From: Strongylocentrotus droebachiensis
Lineage: Eukaryota; Echinodermata; Echinoidea; Camarodonta; Strongylocentrotidae
Direction: 5' to 3'
Length of the DNA: 64,000 bases
Assembly (NCBI GenBank): GCA_035222895.1
Contig: JAVYIG010000112.1
Coordinates: forward strand, 409,501-473,500
Under the pieces are notes generated by a model. That model was not told where the DNA came from and searched no databases. It saw only the letters and a list, made by a program, of their open reading frames with translations. Shown here piece by piece: positions 12,986 through 24,800 of the stretch (position 1 is the stretch's first letter; every line of letters starts with the position of its first letter). Made by a program: the position numbers and the translations under genes.

Positions 12986-13971
12986 TGGAAATTTTCACCA
13001 TCACAAAAAAAATGTTTGGAAATGTACTTTCAAGAACCTTGTTTTCTCAAATGTAGCTGTAGTGTAGACATGACTTACATAAAAGCGTGTCGAAACCGAC
13101 AGCTCATAAAGCCCACTCATGGATTTTTCTCAAAGCCATCATTAGACGAGCCGTGTACTTGAATCTGTTGAAGCACATGGCTAAAGCAATTAATTCTCAA
13201 CGACACAAAAGCCAGTCAAATGCAAGTAATGCAATTCTAAAGCATCTGCCTTTGTTGCGGGTTCCAAAATGTTTGCTTCCTTTATTATCTAATTCTATTA
13301 TTCATGAACTTGAATAATGATATAATCATGATAATGACAGGACAAAGAAGAGCGACCTTTTCACGAGAATACACGGCCCTGAATATATGTATCATCTCCA
13401 GCTTTAGTTGAGCTGCCAACAAAGGGTGCTTGAAGCTCATGTAGTTTTGGAAGCAAAAGAGGAAATTCAAAAGAAATGTCTTAAACATAATCTAATGTTA
13501 TTCTCCTTGTACAAAAAAATACATGGACACGATTATTTTGTATTCTATCCATGATTTTCAGTGAATTGTAGTGTAAATATCTGCAAAGGATGCTAGATAA
13601 TGGCTATCAGTACACATTTCCCAACACTAGAACCCTTCCACCCAAATTCTGTTTGTGTCTTCTTGTTCTTCCATCATTGTATTAACATAGTTTCACCCTA
13701 AAATTCAATACAATATACCCTGCCACGCAATCAGATAAACAAATTCAACGGAAGGAAAAGGAAACTTCGTCCGGGGATTAGGGCAGTCCCATTGGCACTA
13801 GAAATTTTCTTCTGGAAAGATAAGTTCTAGATGATACGAAAGGGAGAATGAATAATGTCAGCTGTCTGCAAGAAGGGCCCTAAGAGCTATGTATTGCCGA
13901 TGGCTGTAACAGCTTTCTTGCAGGGAGTGGGCAAATTAAGTTGAAATTTTCTGCTGAGAGCTAGGAAAAAA
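12986..13971. other. No gene or repeat recognised
   Basis: Mixed AT-rich sequence. Short open frames on both strands show no recognisable domain. A small segment near 13866-13880 resembles the AGAAGGGCCC motif seen in dispersed repeats elsewhere. Confidence 0.3.
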
Positions 13972-14053
13972 GTTAACCCTTTGGCTACTGGAAGCGGGTG
14001 GTCCCTGTGTTAAGCCTATGGCAGTGAGAGTATTTGGTAGTTAACAGGTTAAC
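13972..14053. mobile_element. 82-bp palindromic micro-MITE, CTACTGAA family, copy a
   Basis: Begins 'gttaaccctttggctactgg' and ends 'tttggtagttaacaggttaac', which are inverted to each other. The central part (ggtggtccctgtgttaag) is shared with copies at 15772, 28812 and 29792. Confidence 0.65.
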
Positions 14054-14429
14054 TTGCATACTCTGGCTTTTACTAAGCAGGATATTCCCTCTAAAAGTGA
14101 TGAGGTTATTCCTCCCATAGAGGAAGAGATGTGTTACCTCACTTAAATGTTGCAGAAACAATTGTACAGATGTGTAGAATTCATACAGGTACATTTTATT
14201 TGCTTTAATTCTATTTTATATCAAGTTTTAGTCCTAAACTGAAGAAATAAAGTAAATTTAAGTGAGTTGGAATAAATTCCAAGAAAGAAAATTGAATCTG
14301 CAAGACTAGTTTACATTGAAGCAAGACATGAACTTCTTACTTTGCTTCTTACTTTCCTAAATGGCAGTTTATTTTGTAAAGTTTACAGTGCACTTGTTAG
14401 ATTGTTCATGCTCGTAATGATTTATAGTT

Positions 14430-14510
14430 CATTGTGTTAGAAGGGTGCCTCTTTCAGGCAGATTTGTGCGCCATATAAGTACAGAATTATTATTTTCATA
14501 ATTATGAACA
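14430..14510 (+). mobile_element. Probable SINE 3' tail relic
   Basis: 'tgcgccatataagtacagaa' followed by attattatt resembles the 3' end of the SINE at 56159-56479 ('tgcgctatacaagtagccac' then attattatt). The upstream body is not recognisable, so this is a tentative relic. Confidence 0.35.
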
Positions 14511-15771
14511 CTAAATACTGCCCAATCTATGATATTGCATGCATTTTACTTCTTTATTTATTTTCATTTTCATTTTAATAAAATATTTTATTCATTTTAT
14601 TCATTTTTGTATATTCTCTGGGTTATGCTATTTCACAAAAAATGCAGATATTTCCAGCAGTGTGTGTTTAAACAAAAAAATATTTCTTGGAAGACAGACA
14701 GTCAGTCCATGATGCAAACACGGCCAGCCTCGTGTTGGCTGGCAGCGACTCCGAGATACAGAGCACTGATACACACTTGGCTCATAGCACTTCTGAAATT
14801 GTGTAATGATTTTAGTATGTCCTTTCGTTGCAGGTAACGCTTGCCCTCAAGGTTCAGCCCGCTCTACGGTTCGTCTTTCAAGATTGTTTACAAAGATAGT
14901 GTGCTTTCTACCTCCCTCAGCAGAGAAACAATGATGCTTTACATTGCTAAACAGAGGCAGGATTTAGAGATAGAGTTACATTTTTAGAGTCAACAAGTCT
15001 GCAGTTTTCCTCATGTAGAAATGTTATTCACAAAGATGGAGAATAAATCTAATTGGCACATGTACTTCACTGGATCTTATCTTTTATCTGTATATCACTA
15101 AATAAAATATATACATAAAAATTAAATTTATATCCTTCCTAACAAGAACAATATAAAACTTTAATACTAAAAAAAACATACTGGAGGGTATAGAGAAGAT
15201 AAAGTGTTGTCGATTCAAGGGGAAAAAATACACACAATTTTATCAGTTATAGTTGATGAACATGCAATCATACTTTGAGGGCATTTTCAATATCAAGCCT
15301 TTGAATGTGCATGAATATTAAAGCAATACAGATCCTCAGAGATGTGTGCATATGTTTTTAAAAACAAACACTATTAAATGGGGACCCATTTCTTTATTAC
15401 TTCATCCGACCTTCTAGTGTCAAATAGCAAGAACATCCTGACTTTTATTCAATTATCTTCACCTTGCCCCAGATAATGATTCCTTCTAACGATCTAAAGA
15501 CAGGAAGTAACAAGGCGATGGCACATTTCCTATAAAAACATCCGCCAGAAGGGAACAAGGTCTGTTGATGACCAACTCTGTCATTTCTGTAGATAAACTA
15601 AGGATACATTAACTCCTTGAATGCTATGGCTTAAGATTACACAGGCCTGGGTCTGTTGCAGTTGCAGTTTGTACACAAATAAAATCTATCCAACAGATTA
15701 AGACACTTTCTCACAATGACGTTCCTCATGGCTACAATTTGTCAGGTTCCTACTGTTAAACCCACCTAAAT
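14511..15771. other. No gene recognised
   Basis: AT-rich sequence without repeats that I can pair with other parts of the window. The open frame near 14529-14837 starts in low-complexity TTTTATTT sequence and has no recognisable domain. Confidence 0.3.
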
Positions 15772-15850
15772 CAACCTATTGACTACTGAATTCTCTAATT
15801 CCCATATACTTATACAGGGGCCACTTAGTTCCTGATGGTAATGGGTTAAT
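15772..15850. mobile_element. Palindromic micro-MITE, CTACTGAA family, copy b (inverted)
   Basis: 'caacctattgactactgaat' at the left and 'gatggtaatgggttaat' at the right, with 'acaggggccact' centrally. This is the reverse complement of the copies at 13972, 28812 and 29792, with more divergence. Confidence 0.55.
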
Positions 15851-16175
15851 ATGCATTGCACCGTTTAAAATGATTCTGATATGATGCACACAAGTTGAGA
15901 CTATCTAGACATCGCAAGTACCATTATTCATTTCATTGTTGCAGAGACCCAAGCAATTTCCAAGGCAAGGATCAACCAGTAAACAACCAGGATGCTTGAA
16001 CTAATATTTGCAGTGTAAGGAATATTTCAAGGCACTAACAACCCTTGAGCAAGATGATGATTTCTCAGAAGCAAAGCAAGACATTTCAAAGATTTCATCT
16101 TTTCCCGACCAAGGCTGAAAAAAGTGTAACACAAATTAAGACCCTGGGCTAGAGGGTATACTTGAGGATATGATA

Positions 16176-17529
16176 GATTTACCTGATTCCTTGAGTTACA
16201 GAACAGGATTTATTTTTAGAGCTAATCTCATTGATCACATCTTCTTCTTCAAATTGGCATCAATAATATTTTTATTTTCATTTGCTACAATGATAGAATA
16301 AAATCCAATGTCTCTAAAAATAATATATACAAAGGAAGAAGAAGATAAAAGATTTACCTGATTCCTTGAGTTACAGAACGGGATTTATTTTTAGAGCTAA
16401 TCTCATTGATCACATCTTCTTCTTCAAATTGGCATCAATAATATTTTTATTTTCATTTGCTACAATGATAGAATAAAATCCAATGTCTCTAAAAATAATA
16501 TATACAAAGGAAGAAGAAGATAAAAGATTTACCTGATTCCTTGAGTTACAGAACAGGATTTATTTTTAGAGCTAATCTCATTGATCATATATTGTTCTTC
16601 AAATTGGCATATTTTTGTTATCATTTGCTACAATGATAGAATGAAATTTAATGTCTCTGGAAATAATATATACAAAGGAAGAAGAAGATAAAAGATTTAC
16701 CTGATTCCTTGAGTTACAGAACAGGATTTATTTTTAGAGCTAATCTCATTGATCACATCTTCTTCTTCAAATTGGCATATTTTTGTTATCATTTGCTACA
16801 ATGATATAATAAAATCCAATGTCTCTAAAAATAATATATACAAAGGAAGAAGAAGATAAAAGATTTACCTGATTCCTTGAGTTACAGAACAGGATTTATT
16901 TTTAGAGCTAATCTCATTGATCACATATTGTTCTTCAAATTGGCAACAATAATATTTTTGTTTTCATTTGCTACAATGATAGAATAAAATCCAATGTCTC
17001 TAAAAAATAATATATACAAAGGAAGAAGAAGATAACAGATTTACCTGATTCCTTGAGTTACAGAACAGGATTTATTTTTAGAGCTAATCTCATTGATCAC
17101 ATATTGTTCTTCAAATTGGCATATTTTTGTTATCATTTGCTACAATGATAGAATGAAATTTAATGTCTCTGGAAATAATATATACAAAGGAAGAAGAAGA
17201 TAAAAGATTTACCTGATTCCTTGAGTTACAGAACAGGATTTATTTTTAGAGCTAATCTCATTGATCACATATTGTTCTTCAAATTGGCAACAATAATATT
17301 TTTGTTTTCATTTGCTACAATGATAGAATAAAATCCAATGTCTCTAAAAAATAATATATACAAAGGAAGAAGAAGATAAAAGATTTACCTGATTCCTTGA
17401 GTTACAGAACAGGATTTATTTTTAGAGCTAATCTCATTGATCACATATTGTTCTTCAAATTGGCATATTTTTGTTATCATTTGCTACAATGATAGAATGA
17501 AATTTAATGTCTCTGGAAATAATATATAT
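16176..17529. repeat. Tandem array, 8 copies of a 168-176 bp unit
   Basis: Each unit begins 'gatttacctgattccttgag'. Starts are at 16176, 16351, 16526, 16694, 16862, 17038, 17206 and 17382, giving lengths 175, 175, 168, 168, 176, 168, 176 and a last partial unit of about 148. Three variants exist. Units 1-2 carry 'catcttcttcttcaaattgg'. Units 3, 6 and 8 share the shorter 'ggcatatttttgttatc' form with 'gaatgaaatttaatg'. Units 5 and 7 carry 'ggcaacaataatatttttg'. Unit 4 mixes features. Units 5-6 and 7-8 form a repeated 344-bp dimer, a small higher-order structure. On the minus strand every complete unit boundary reads a pyrimidine tract (TTTTATCTTCTTCTTCC) and a CAG|GTAAAT donor-like word. Confidence 0.97.
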
Positions 17530-17806
17530 GGGCGAGAATATCGTTGATTTTTTTTCTTCAAATTGCTTGTTTTTATAGCAAAATAAGGATCATTGATTTC
17601 TCATTTGTGTTGCCATTTTAAAGATTTTAAAACATGTTTCCTTTTTTAAATTCCTAGCATCAAATGCAATATAGTCATAAAACAATATAATTATGATGCA
17701 GTTTGTGTAGAAATGTTTGCCCTTTCTACATGGTATCTGGTATATTTATTAGGGCTCTAAATCAAAAGGTATTGAGCCAAACCACATATTGTCACTAAAG
17801 GGTTAA

Positions 17807-18134
17807 AAAGGTATAAAGTTTCTTGGAAAAATATTTGCTCACATGTACAGGTTTGATTCAATTATAGCCTATCATCAATTTAGAAATATCTATCTTAAAT
17901 GTATGAATCATGAACAGCAGCAGATCGATTGACAGCCTGCATATCATTTAAAAATCTTTCTGTGTACAGTACTTGTAACTTTACCAAGGCTGGGCCAAAT
18001 TTCTTATCAATTTGATGAGTCCAGCACCTTGCAGTACACACCAATGTATATGCTAGATGATCAACCTTTTCTGATCGATTCCACAACCTTTTTTTTTCAT
18101 AATGCAATCTCATGACCAGAACTCAGCTTTATCT
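17807..18134 (+). mobile_element. TTAA-flanked MITE, family K2, diverged copy
   Basis: The segment 17954-18134 ('atctttctgtgtacag' to 'agctttatct') matches 59581-59761 base by base over most of its length, and TTAA follows at 18135. The left end is weaker: TTAA at 17803 followed by 'aaaggtataaagtt' resembles the AGGTAAAGACC terminus of the 59364 copy. The left boundary is uncertain. Confidence 0.6.
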
Positions 18135-18138
18135 TTAA

Positions 18139-19835
18139 ATTTGATAGATGAATCTGTTAGTCTGGGATGAAAGAGAGTGATGAACTAGCAATATCTTACC
18201 AAAGAAATGGTGTAAAATCCCTGAGGGACATTTCTGATGCATCAATCTTTTCTTTCCTCTTTCTTTGTAAGCATTAATTGTTCATTGTACATGCTGATGT
18301 AATTATTCCAAGCTACTTTAATCTCCATATAAGGACTCTGTATTAAAGATGAACATGACAACATCATAAATATGGCTTTTGCCTATTACACTACATATGA
18401 CCTATGACCTATCTACATGCAAACTTGAAATCTATCCAAAAAGTTTGAATTAGTGTTTTGAAATTATTTGAAATGGTGGCCATCTTGGATTGAGGGTAAA
18501 TGAGGAGTGGACAGGGAATATGAACCTCTTCCAAACCTATTGTCAAAATCTAACTTAAGCAATGCTATCAGGGTTCAACAATAATGCTCCAGCAGTAATT
18601 TCTCCCCAAAAATTCAGCCATGGTCAATTTCCAAGAGTAACTGAGCTTCTAGCTTCAACCGTGGTAAAAGAAGATACAGCGAAGAACTAACTTATTTATA
18701 TCTTAACCAAGTTTGGTAATTTTGTAATACTTAAAAACTTGACTTGTCCCAATTAATGTTTCTTAAAAATGTGAAATACTAAAACTTACACCTAAAAGTA
18801 TGCAATGAAGGCCCTAATTCAATCATTCCACTTTTCATTCTTAAGTTATGGAAAGAAAAACAAAACAAATTAGAAGGGGTATGAATAATTCAGTTGTTAA
18901 CTGTACACCTAACCCTAAACCGTAACCATAAAGCTAACCTAAAACCCATTTGTATCCCTTACCCCCATTCTACAATGTCCTTGATGGAATAAAGAACAAA
19001 GCAAATTTTGTTGAGAGTGTGTACCTCCTGAATTCACCCTGCTTCTGCTTCAAACCCTTACTGATGATCTACCTAAAATCCATGAACCAATTTTGTTTGT
19101 AGTCTTCCAAATAAACCTCTGAAGTTCTATAATCAAATGAAACCAAATCTTTTCTTCAGCTTCTTAAGAAGATAACTTTGATTTGACCTTATAAAAAAGG
19201 GGACACAGAATAATTGACAAATGAATGGTCACTTGTTGGTCTGGCAGGAAGAATAGGCCTGAAAGTAGTTGCAGATTGAATGTCCATCCATGACAGTGTT
19301 ATTTGGCTGCTAATTGAGCCAGTGTTGGTGAGTGCAGCTAAGACAAGTTGGATTGCCTCGCTTTGGGTGTGAACTGTGCGTGGGTGTAGAGCTTTGGGCC
19401 ATAGGTGTCAAGGGATGGGACAGCTTAGTCTCGTCCTTCAAACCCATTTGTGAAAACTGAATCAGTTTCCAGGCCATGGATGAGTGCTAGGTAACAACAT
19501 ATGTTAGTCTAAATCGTGTCATTTTCATTCAATCCAAACATTTCCTCGTCATATTTTTGCATGTCAAGGTGCTTCTGCATTGTATAAAGTATTAAATAAT
19601 TTTAAATTTTCTATGATTATTTAACAGGAACAAAATGAAAATGTTTTCCACGCAAGACTAGTCAACTAAGCAAAACAAAGTAGCAAGAGCTAAGATTACA
19701 TGCACATATCCCTTACGCAAATAAAGAAGACATTAGGTTTATAAGCGTCTCTAAAAGCGCCATTTCTAGGAGATTCATGAATCATTTCAAAGCTAAACTG
19801 TTGCCTATCAAGTGGGTAAAACAAATCTTATCTCT
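18139..19835. other. No gene recognised
   Basis: AT-rich unique sequence. A run of 'ctaaccctaaaccgtaacc' near 18905-18930 looks telomere-like by eye but is too short and irregular to be one. Nothing else stands out. Confidence 0.3.
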
Positions 19836-20016
19836 TTTCATGAAATTATTATGACAGCATGATTTATTCCTGATAGATAAAGTTTATATCTTCTCAGAAC
19901 TTTCCTTGATTAAAATTCCATTGATCAAAAGTTATCTGCATGTATCAGTCAAGTTCTGAGAAGATATAAATTTCATCTATCACAAATAAATCAAACTTTC
20001 TCAATCATTTCATTAA
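19836..20016. mobile_element. Foldback element, about 180 bp, with 20-bp perfect inner stem
   Basis: 'aagtttatatcttctcagaa' region (19881-19902) pairs with 'aagttctgagaagatataaa' (19951-19970). The arms continue outward, imperfectly, through 'gatttattcctgatagata' / 'tatcacaaataaatc' and on to 'tcatgaaatt' / 'catttcatta'. The loop is 48 bp (19903-19950). No coding capacity. It is probably a foldback or MITE-type element. Confidence 0.75.
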
Positions 20017-20147
20017 ATCATTGAGGTAAGAAAAAACAGTACAATTTTATTGTCAAACAGTGTTTTATTTGCAGACAAAGGTTTTAGGGGAGTGTACATA
20101 TTATTATGAAATAGATATCAAATCATATTTTGCTGACTTGGAAATCT

Positions 20148-21150
20148 CTTATCTACTGCTGATGTGAAGACACTCTATTGAACCTGAATAGAAAGACAAC
20201 CAATGCATACAGATAGACTTGACACTATTCCTTGAAAGAACCTTCATCTTGATTGTTCTTCCATAGTTATTTTCTGTTACTAAGTTATACTAAGTTATTA
20301 TTCGGAACACCTAACACCGAACAACATTGACAAAGAACTTAAACAACAACAACAACAACAACAACAAACACACTCAAATGAATTTCTTAAACCATGTTCA
20401 TGTTGTGGCTTTTGTAGCCTATGAAAAAAGGAATAAGATCTGAATAAGCATTTACCCATTCTTTATGGCACAGAATGTCTGCTATCTACTGCTGATGTGA
20501 AGACAATGTCATGAACCTGCATAGAAAGGTAACCTGTCTACATGAACTTCTTAATCAAATTCATGTTCGGGCTGTTGGGGCCTTATGAGGAGCTCCTGAT
20601 AACAAATGATACCATTCTTGACTCAACTGAATGTCAGCTATCTACTGCTGATGTGAAGACAATGTCATGAACCTGCACAGAAAGGTCCATCAGTCTACAT
20701 TAACTTCTTAAATCCTATTCATGTTGTGGCTAAGGAAGGCTTTGAAGGAGTTATTGATAAGAAATGATACCATTCTGGACTCAACTGAAAGTCTGCTATC
20801 TAATGCTGATGTGAAAACAATGTCATGAACCTGCGTAGAAAGGTCACCAGTCTACATATAACTTCTCAAATCATATCCATGTTGTGGCTATGTAGGGCTT
20901 TGAAGGAGTTCCTGATAAGAAATGATACCATTCTAGACTCAACTGAAAGTCTGGTATCTAATGCTGATGTGAAAACAATGTCATGAACCTGCGTAGAAAG
21001 GTCACCAGTCTACATGAACTTCGTATATCATATTCATATCCAGGCTTTTGGGGCCCTATGGGGGCCTTTTGAGGAGCTCCTGATAAGAAATGATACCATT
21101 CATGACTCAACTGAAAGTCTGCTATCTAATGCTGATGTAGACACATTGTC
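20148..21150. repeat. Tandem array, about 158-bp units, 5-6 diverged copies
   Basis: The phrase 'gctatctactgctgatgtga' (or close variants) starts at about 20148, 20481, 20637, 20795, 20953 and 21121, with spacings of 156, 158, 158 and 168 after the first, longer interval. Shared words include 'gtcatgaacctgcgtagaaa', 'ctcctgataagaaatgatac' and 'gactcaactgaaagtctg'. The first interval (333 bp) contains a diverged copy and an (AAC)n run. Divergence between copies is greater than in the 16-kb array, so this array is older or less homogenised. Confidence 0.92.
20342..20368. repeat. (AAC)n microsatellite
   Basis: About eight to nine uninterrupted aac triplets inside the 158-bp repeat array region. 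Confidence 0.9.
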
Positions 21151-21782
21151 TTAAACCCATTACTTACATAGTCCCACATGGTAAATATCTGAGACATTGG
21201 CCATAATGTCTATCTGGAGCCAGCAAGGCTCAAACCAGAAGATTTAGCTTTGAAAAACAAACTTCATGCCATTATTTACAAAATTCCATTCAAATACTTA
21301 TCCAAATCAGAACTCCTCTTCTTCTTTAAATATTCTTCTCAGGAGATCACTTGGTACTAATGTGTTAAGTGGAATGATCTACAGATTGGCAGCATACATC
21401 ACAAAGCAAGTAGGGCATGTATCATGAGATTTTATAAACAAATGTTCTGGAACATTCTGAGTCCTTGGTCATGATTAACCAGAGGGATATCAGGCAATCT
21501 ACAGTCTTTCCCATCACTCTTCATGAGGCCTCAAACATACCTCACTTATCAACCTCATACCCTAGGAGTTCAAACAAACATATAAGGTTTACAAACCACT
21601 GTACAACCTCCTCCTTAACACAAAACAATTAAGCCATATAATATATTAATTGGACAATTGCCTGTGCTAATGCTCTCCCTCCCACAAGCAAATAAAAGCC
21701 ATTCACTATGGTGCAGGTGACTCAGTGTAGAAGTAAGGAACTTCCCATTCTTATTCTTAACTTTTTTCCAGTGACTTCCATG
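21151..21782. other. No gene recognised
   Basis: AT-rich sequence between the 158-bp array and the SINE/LINE pair. No repeat recognised. Confidence 0.3.
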
Positions 21783-21896
21783 GTATAGTTCATTTACCTA
21801 ACTCTTGAATCAAAAGGTTGCGGGGTCGAATCCCAGGCTGGCACTAACATCCTTTAGCAAGACATTTATCAATGTTTGCCACTCTCCACCCAGGTG
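21783..21896 (+). mobile_element. tRNA-derived SINE fragment, abutted by the LINE 3' end
   Basis: Contains a B-box-like 'ggggtcgaatcccag' and the following SINE body 'ctggcactaacatcctttag', 'aatgtttgccactctccacc' shared with the SINEs at 56159 and 34670. The SINE stops at 'cccaggtg', exactly where the LINE 3' tail (TTTG)n begins on this strand. The rest of the SINE (GCGCTT region and triplet tail) was not found beyond the LINE. Confidence 0.75.
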
Positions 21897-24800
21897 TTTG
21901 TTTGTTTGTTTGATTGATTTTATTTCTGCGTTCAAAAATATACAAATTCAAAGTCAAAGTACAAAATTTCGAACAATAACAAATACAATGAATACAATGT
22001 TTATAAAAGTAATTAAATGAAAAATCATGTACAATTATATAATTCGATAAACATGTACGAAGCATACAATAACATAAGAAATATGAAATATTTTCAATAA
22101 ATTAGAGAGGTAATTTGGAACGCAGGAGACCACCATCGTGAGCGGTTAGGCTGGAAATGGATGGCGGCCTCGTAAAAGAATTGGCGACATAACTCTCTTC
22201 GAAAAAACTGAGTGACCAAGAGGGTGCGGTGCAAGTGCAGGTGCAGTGAGCAGTTGCATGATAAAGAATAATTAAGTCACGGTTTTGTTATACTAATTTA
22301 AAGAGAGGGGAGCATATGATTGTATTATTTGTCGTTTAAGTGTAGCTTTTAAGGAGTAGATGGTTGAACAAGACTTTATGTTGTCGGGTAAATCATTCCA
22401 AATGTCCGGGCCAGAATGTCTAACAGATTTGTGTGTTATTGATAATTTGGGGTTTGTAAGATGGAAGTTTCCAGATATGCGAGTAGAGTATGAATGAACG
22501 GAATTATTAAACCTAAACATGTTATCAAAGGATGGTGGAAGCAGATTATTAATGTACTTAAACATAATAACTGCTACTTGAGTAGTGTTCAGATCGAAAA
22601 TTTTTAGTGTTTTAAGTTTATAGAATAAAGGATCAGTGTGAGCTAAGAAATGCGAACCTGTACAAATACGTATGGCTTTCTTTTGCAGTTTGAAAATAGA
22701 ATTAATTTTTGTTGAACCACAATTTGCCCATACACTATTACAATATGTTATATACGGGAGAACTAGCGAATTATATAGTAGGAATAAGGTTGCATGGGGT
22801 AGAAGAAACTTTAACTTGGAGATTTTTCCAATACTTTTGGAAATGCACATTGTAACTTGGTGTAAATGATCATTCCAAGTCAAGGCTTCATCTATAAGGA
22901 CACCCAAAAACTTGGAATTAGTTTTCTTCTCTAGTAGCATACCATCGATTTTAATATATATAGGTGTTTCTGTATTATGAGAATGATGTTTAAAATACAT
23001 GAAATGAGTCTTTTTTGTATTAAGTGAAAGTTTATTGGATTTAAACCAATCGGATACTTTGTTAATTTCATAATTCAAAGTATTGTTTAACATATTAAGA
23101 TCTTTATGGGAATAAAAGATATTTGTATCATCGGCAAATAAGATAAAAGAAAGAAGGGGGGATGTATTGATAATATCATTTACATAAAGAAGAAATAACA
23201 GTGGACCTAAGATGGAGCCTTGAGGAACACCGCATTGAATTAAAAGAGGATCAGAATCATAACTATTAAATGTAACATATTGTCTTCTGTTTGTTAAATA
23301 ATCTTTAAACCATAAGAGTGGCTGACCCCGAATTCCATAATGACTGAGTTTGGAGAGTAGAATAGCGTGATTGAGCGTATCAAATGCTTTACTCAAGTCA
23401 CAGAATATACCTATAACATGCTCTTTATTAGCTATGGCACTTGTAATTTTGTCATAAATTTGAATTAATGCTAAGTCAGTTGAGTAATTTTTTCTGAAGC
23501 CATATTGATTTGAATTGAGTATTTTGTGTTTAGTGATAAATTTGTGTAGCCTATTATGAACGATCTTTTCTAAGACTTTGGATATACTTGGAAGTAGGGA
23601 AATTGGACGATAGTTACTTATTTCGTGAGGATCATCTTTTTTGAGAATGGGGTTGACTTTAGCTAGTTTTAATAGATCAGGGAAAACACCTTGCGATAAC
23701 GAGTGATTAAATATGTGAGTTAAAGGCTTTGCAAGTGGATACATTATTTCTTTTAGGAGAGACATACTTATTTTATCAAAACCGTGCGATTTTGAGTTGT
23801 TAAGAGATTGGGTAATGTTAATAATTTCGCTAGGATTTGTCGGATTTAAAAAGAGAGACTCTTGGTTTTGATTGGAAAGATAGTCTTTAAAGTGAGCGTG
23901 AGTTCTATTAATTTTGCTGGCGAGTTCAGGGCCGATATTCGTAAAAAATGAGTTAAATGAATTTGCATGAAGACTAGGATCATGTATTTTAGTGCCATTT
24001 AATGTGATATTATCCGTGGGTGGGGGATTTGTTTTTTTTCCCATTACCTCTTTGATAATTTTCCAAGTTGCAGTTGTGTTTGAACTGGCCTTTTTTATTT
24101 TATTAGAAAAATGCGATCTACAGGATGTACGGATAAGTTTTGTTAATTTGTTTCGATAAATTTTATATGTGTTTAGGTTAGTGTCAGTTGGATTGTGTAA
24201 ATGTGATTTGTAGAGGCGATTGCGTGTTTGTATTGATTTCAATAAACCTTTTGTTATCCAAGGATTCCTGGGTTTATTTCGCTTATTACTCATTTTGCCT
24301 AAAGGAATATTCTTTTCATAATAATATTGCAATTTGTTACTAAAATGTTTATATGCAGTATTGACATCATTTACACTATATACCTCAGCCCATCCCTCGA
24401 AAAATAAATCCTGTTTCAGCAATTCTATATTACGTTTGGATTCTTTGCGATATATAAGCTCATCAAATGATTTACGGCCAGATAGTTTGCATTCACAAGT
24501 TAAAAATATGGGTAGGTGATCCGACACTTCAGAACACAATATTCCACCGATGGTTTTGTTGTTATGTACGTTTGAAAAAATATTGTCAATCTGAGTTGAT
24601 GAATGTGGATTTATTCTGGTGGGTTTATTAATAATCGAAAAAAAGCCGTATGAATGCATCAACTGCATACAATTGGTTGAGTTACTGTTATCAGATGAGG
24701 GTGAGAAGTTGATGTTAAAGTCACCAAGGATAAAATTGTGTTTATTTTCATCCCCTATTTTATGAAGATGAAAATCCAGTTCGTCACAGAATAAATCACA

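Noticed and set aside
16176-17529. Possible CRISPR array
   Set aside because: Units are about 170 bp and repeat throughout with no unique spacers, and the genome is eukaryotic.
18900-18935. Interstitial telomere repeat
   Set aside because: Only two or three irregular CTAACC-like words, not a tandem TTAGGG run.
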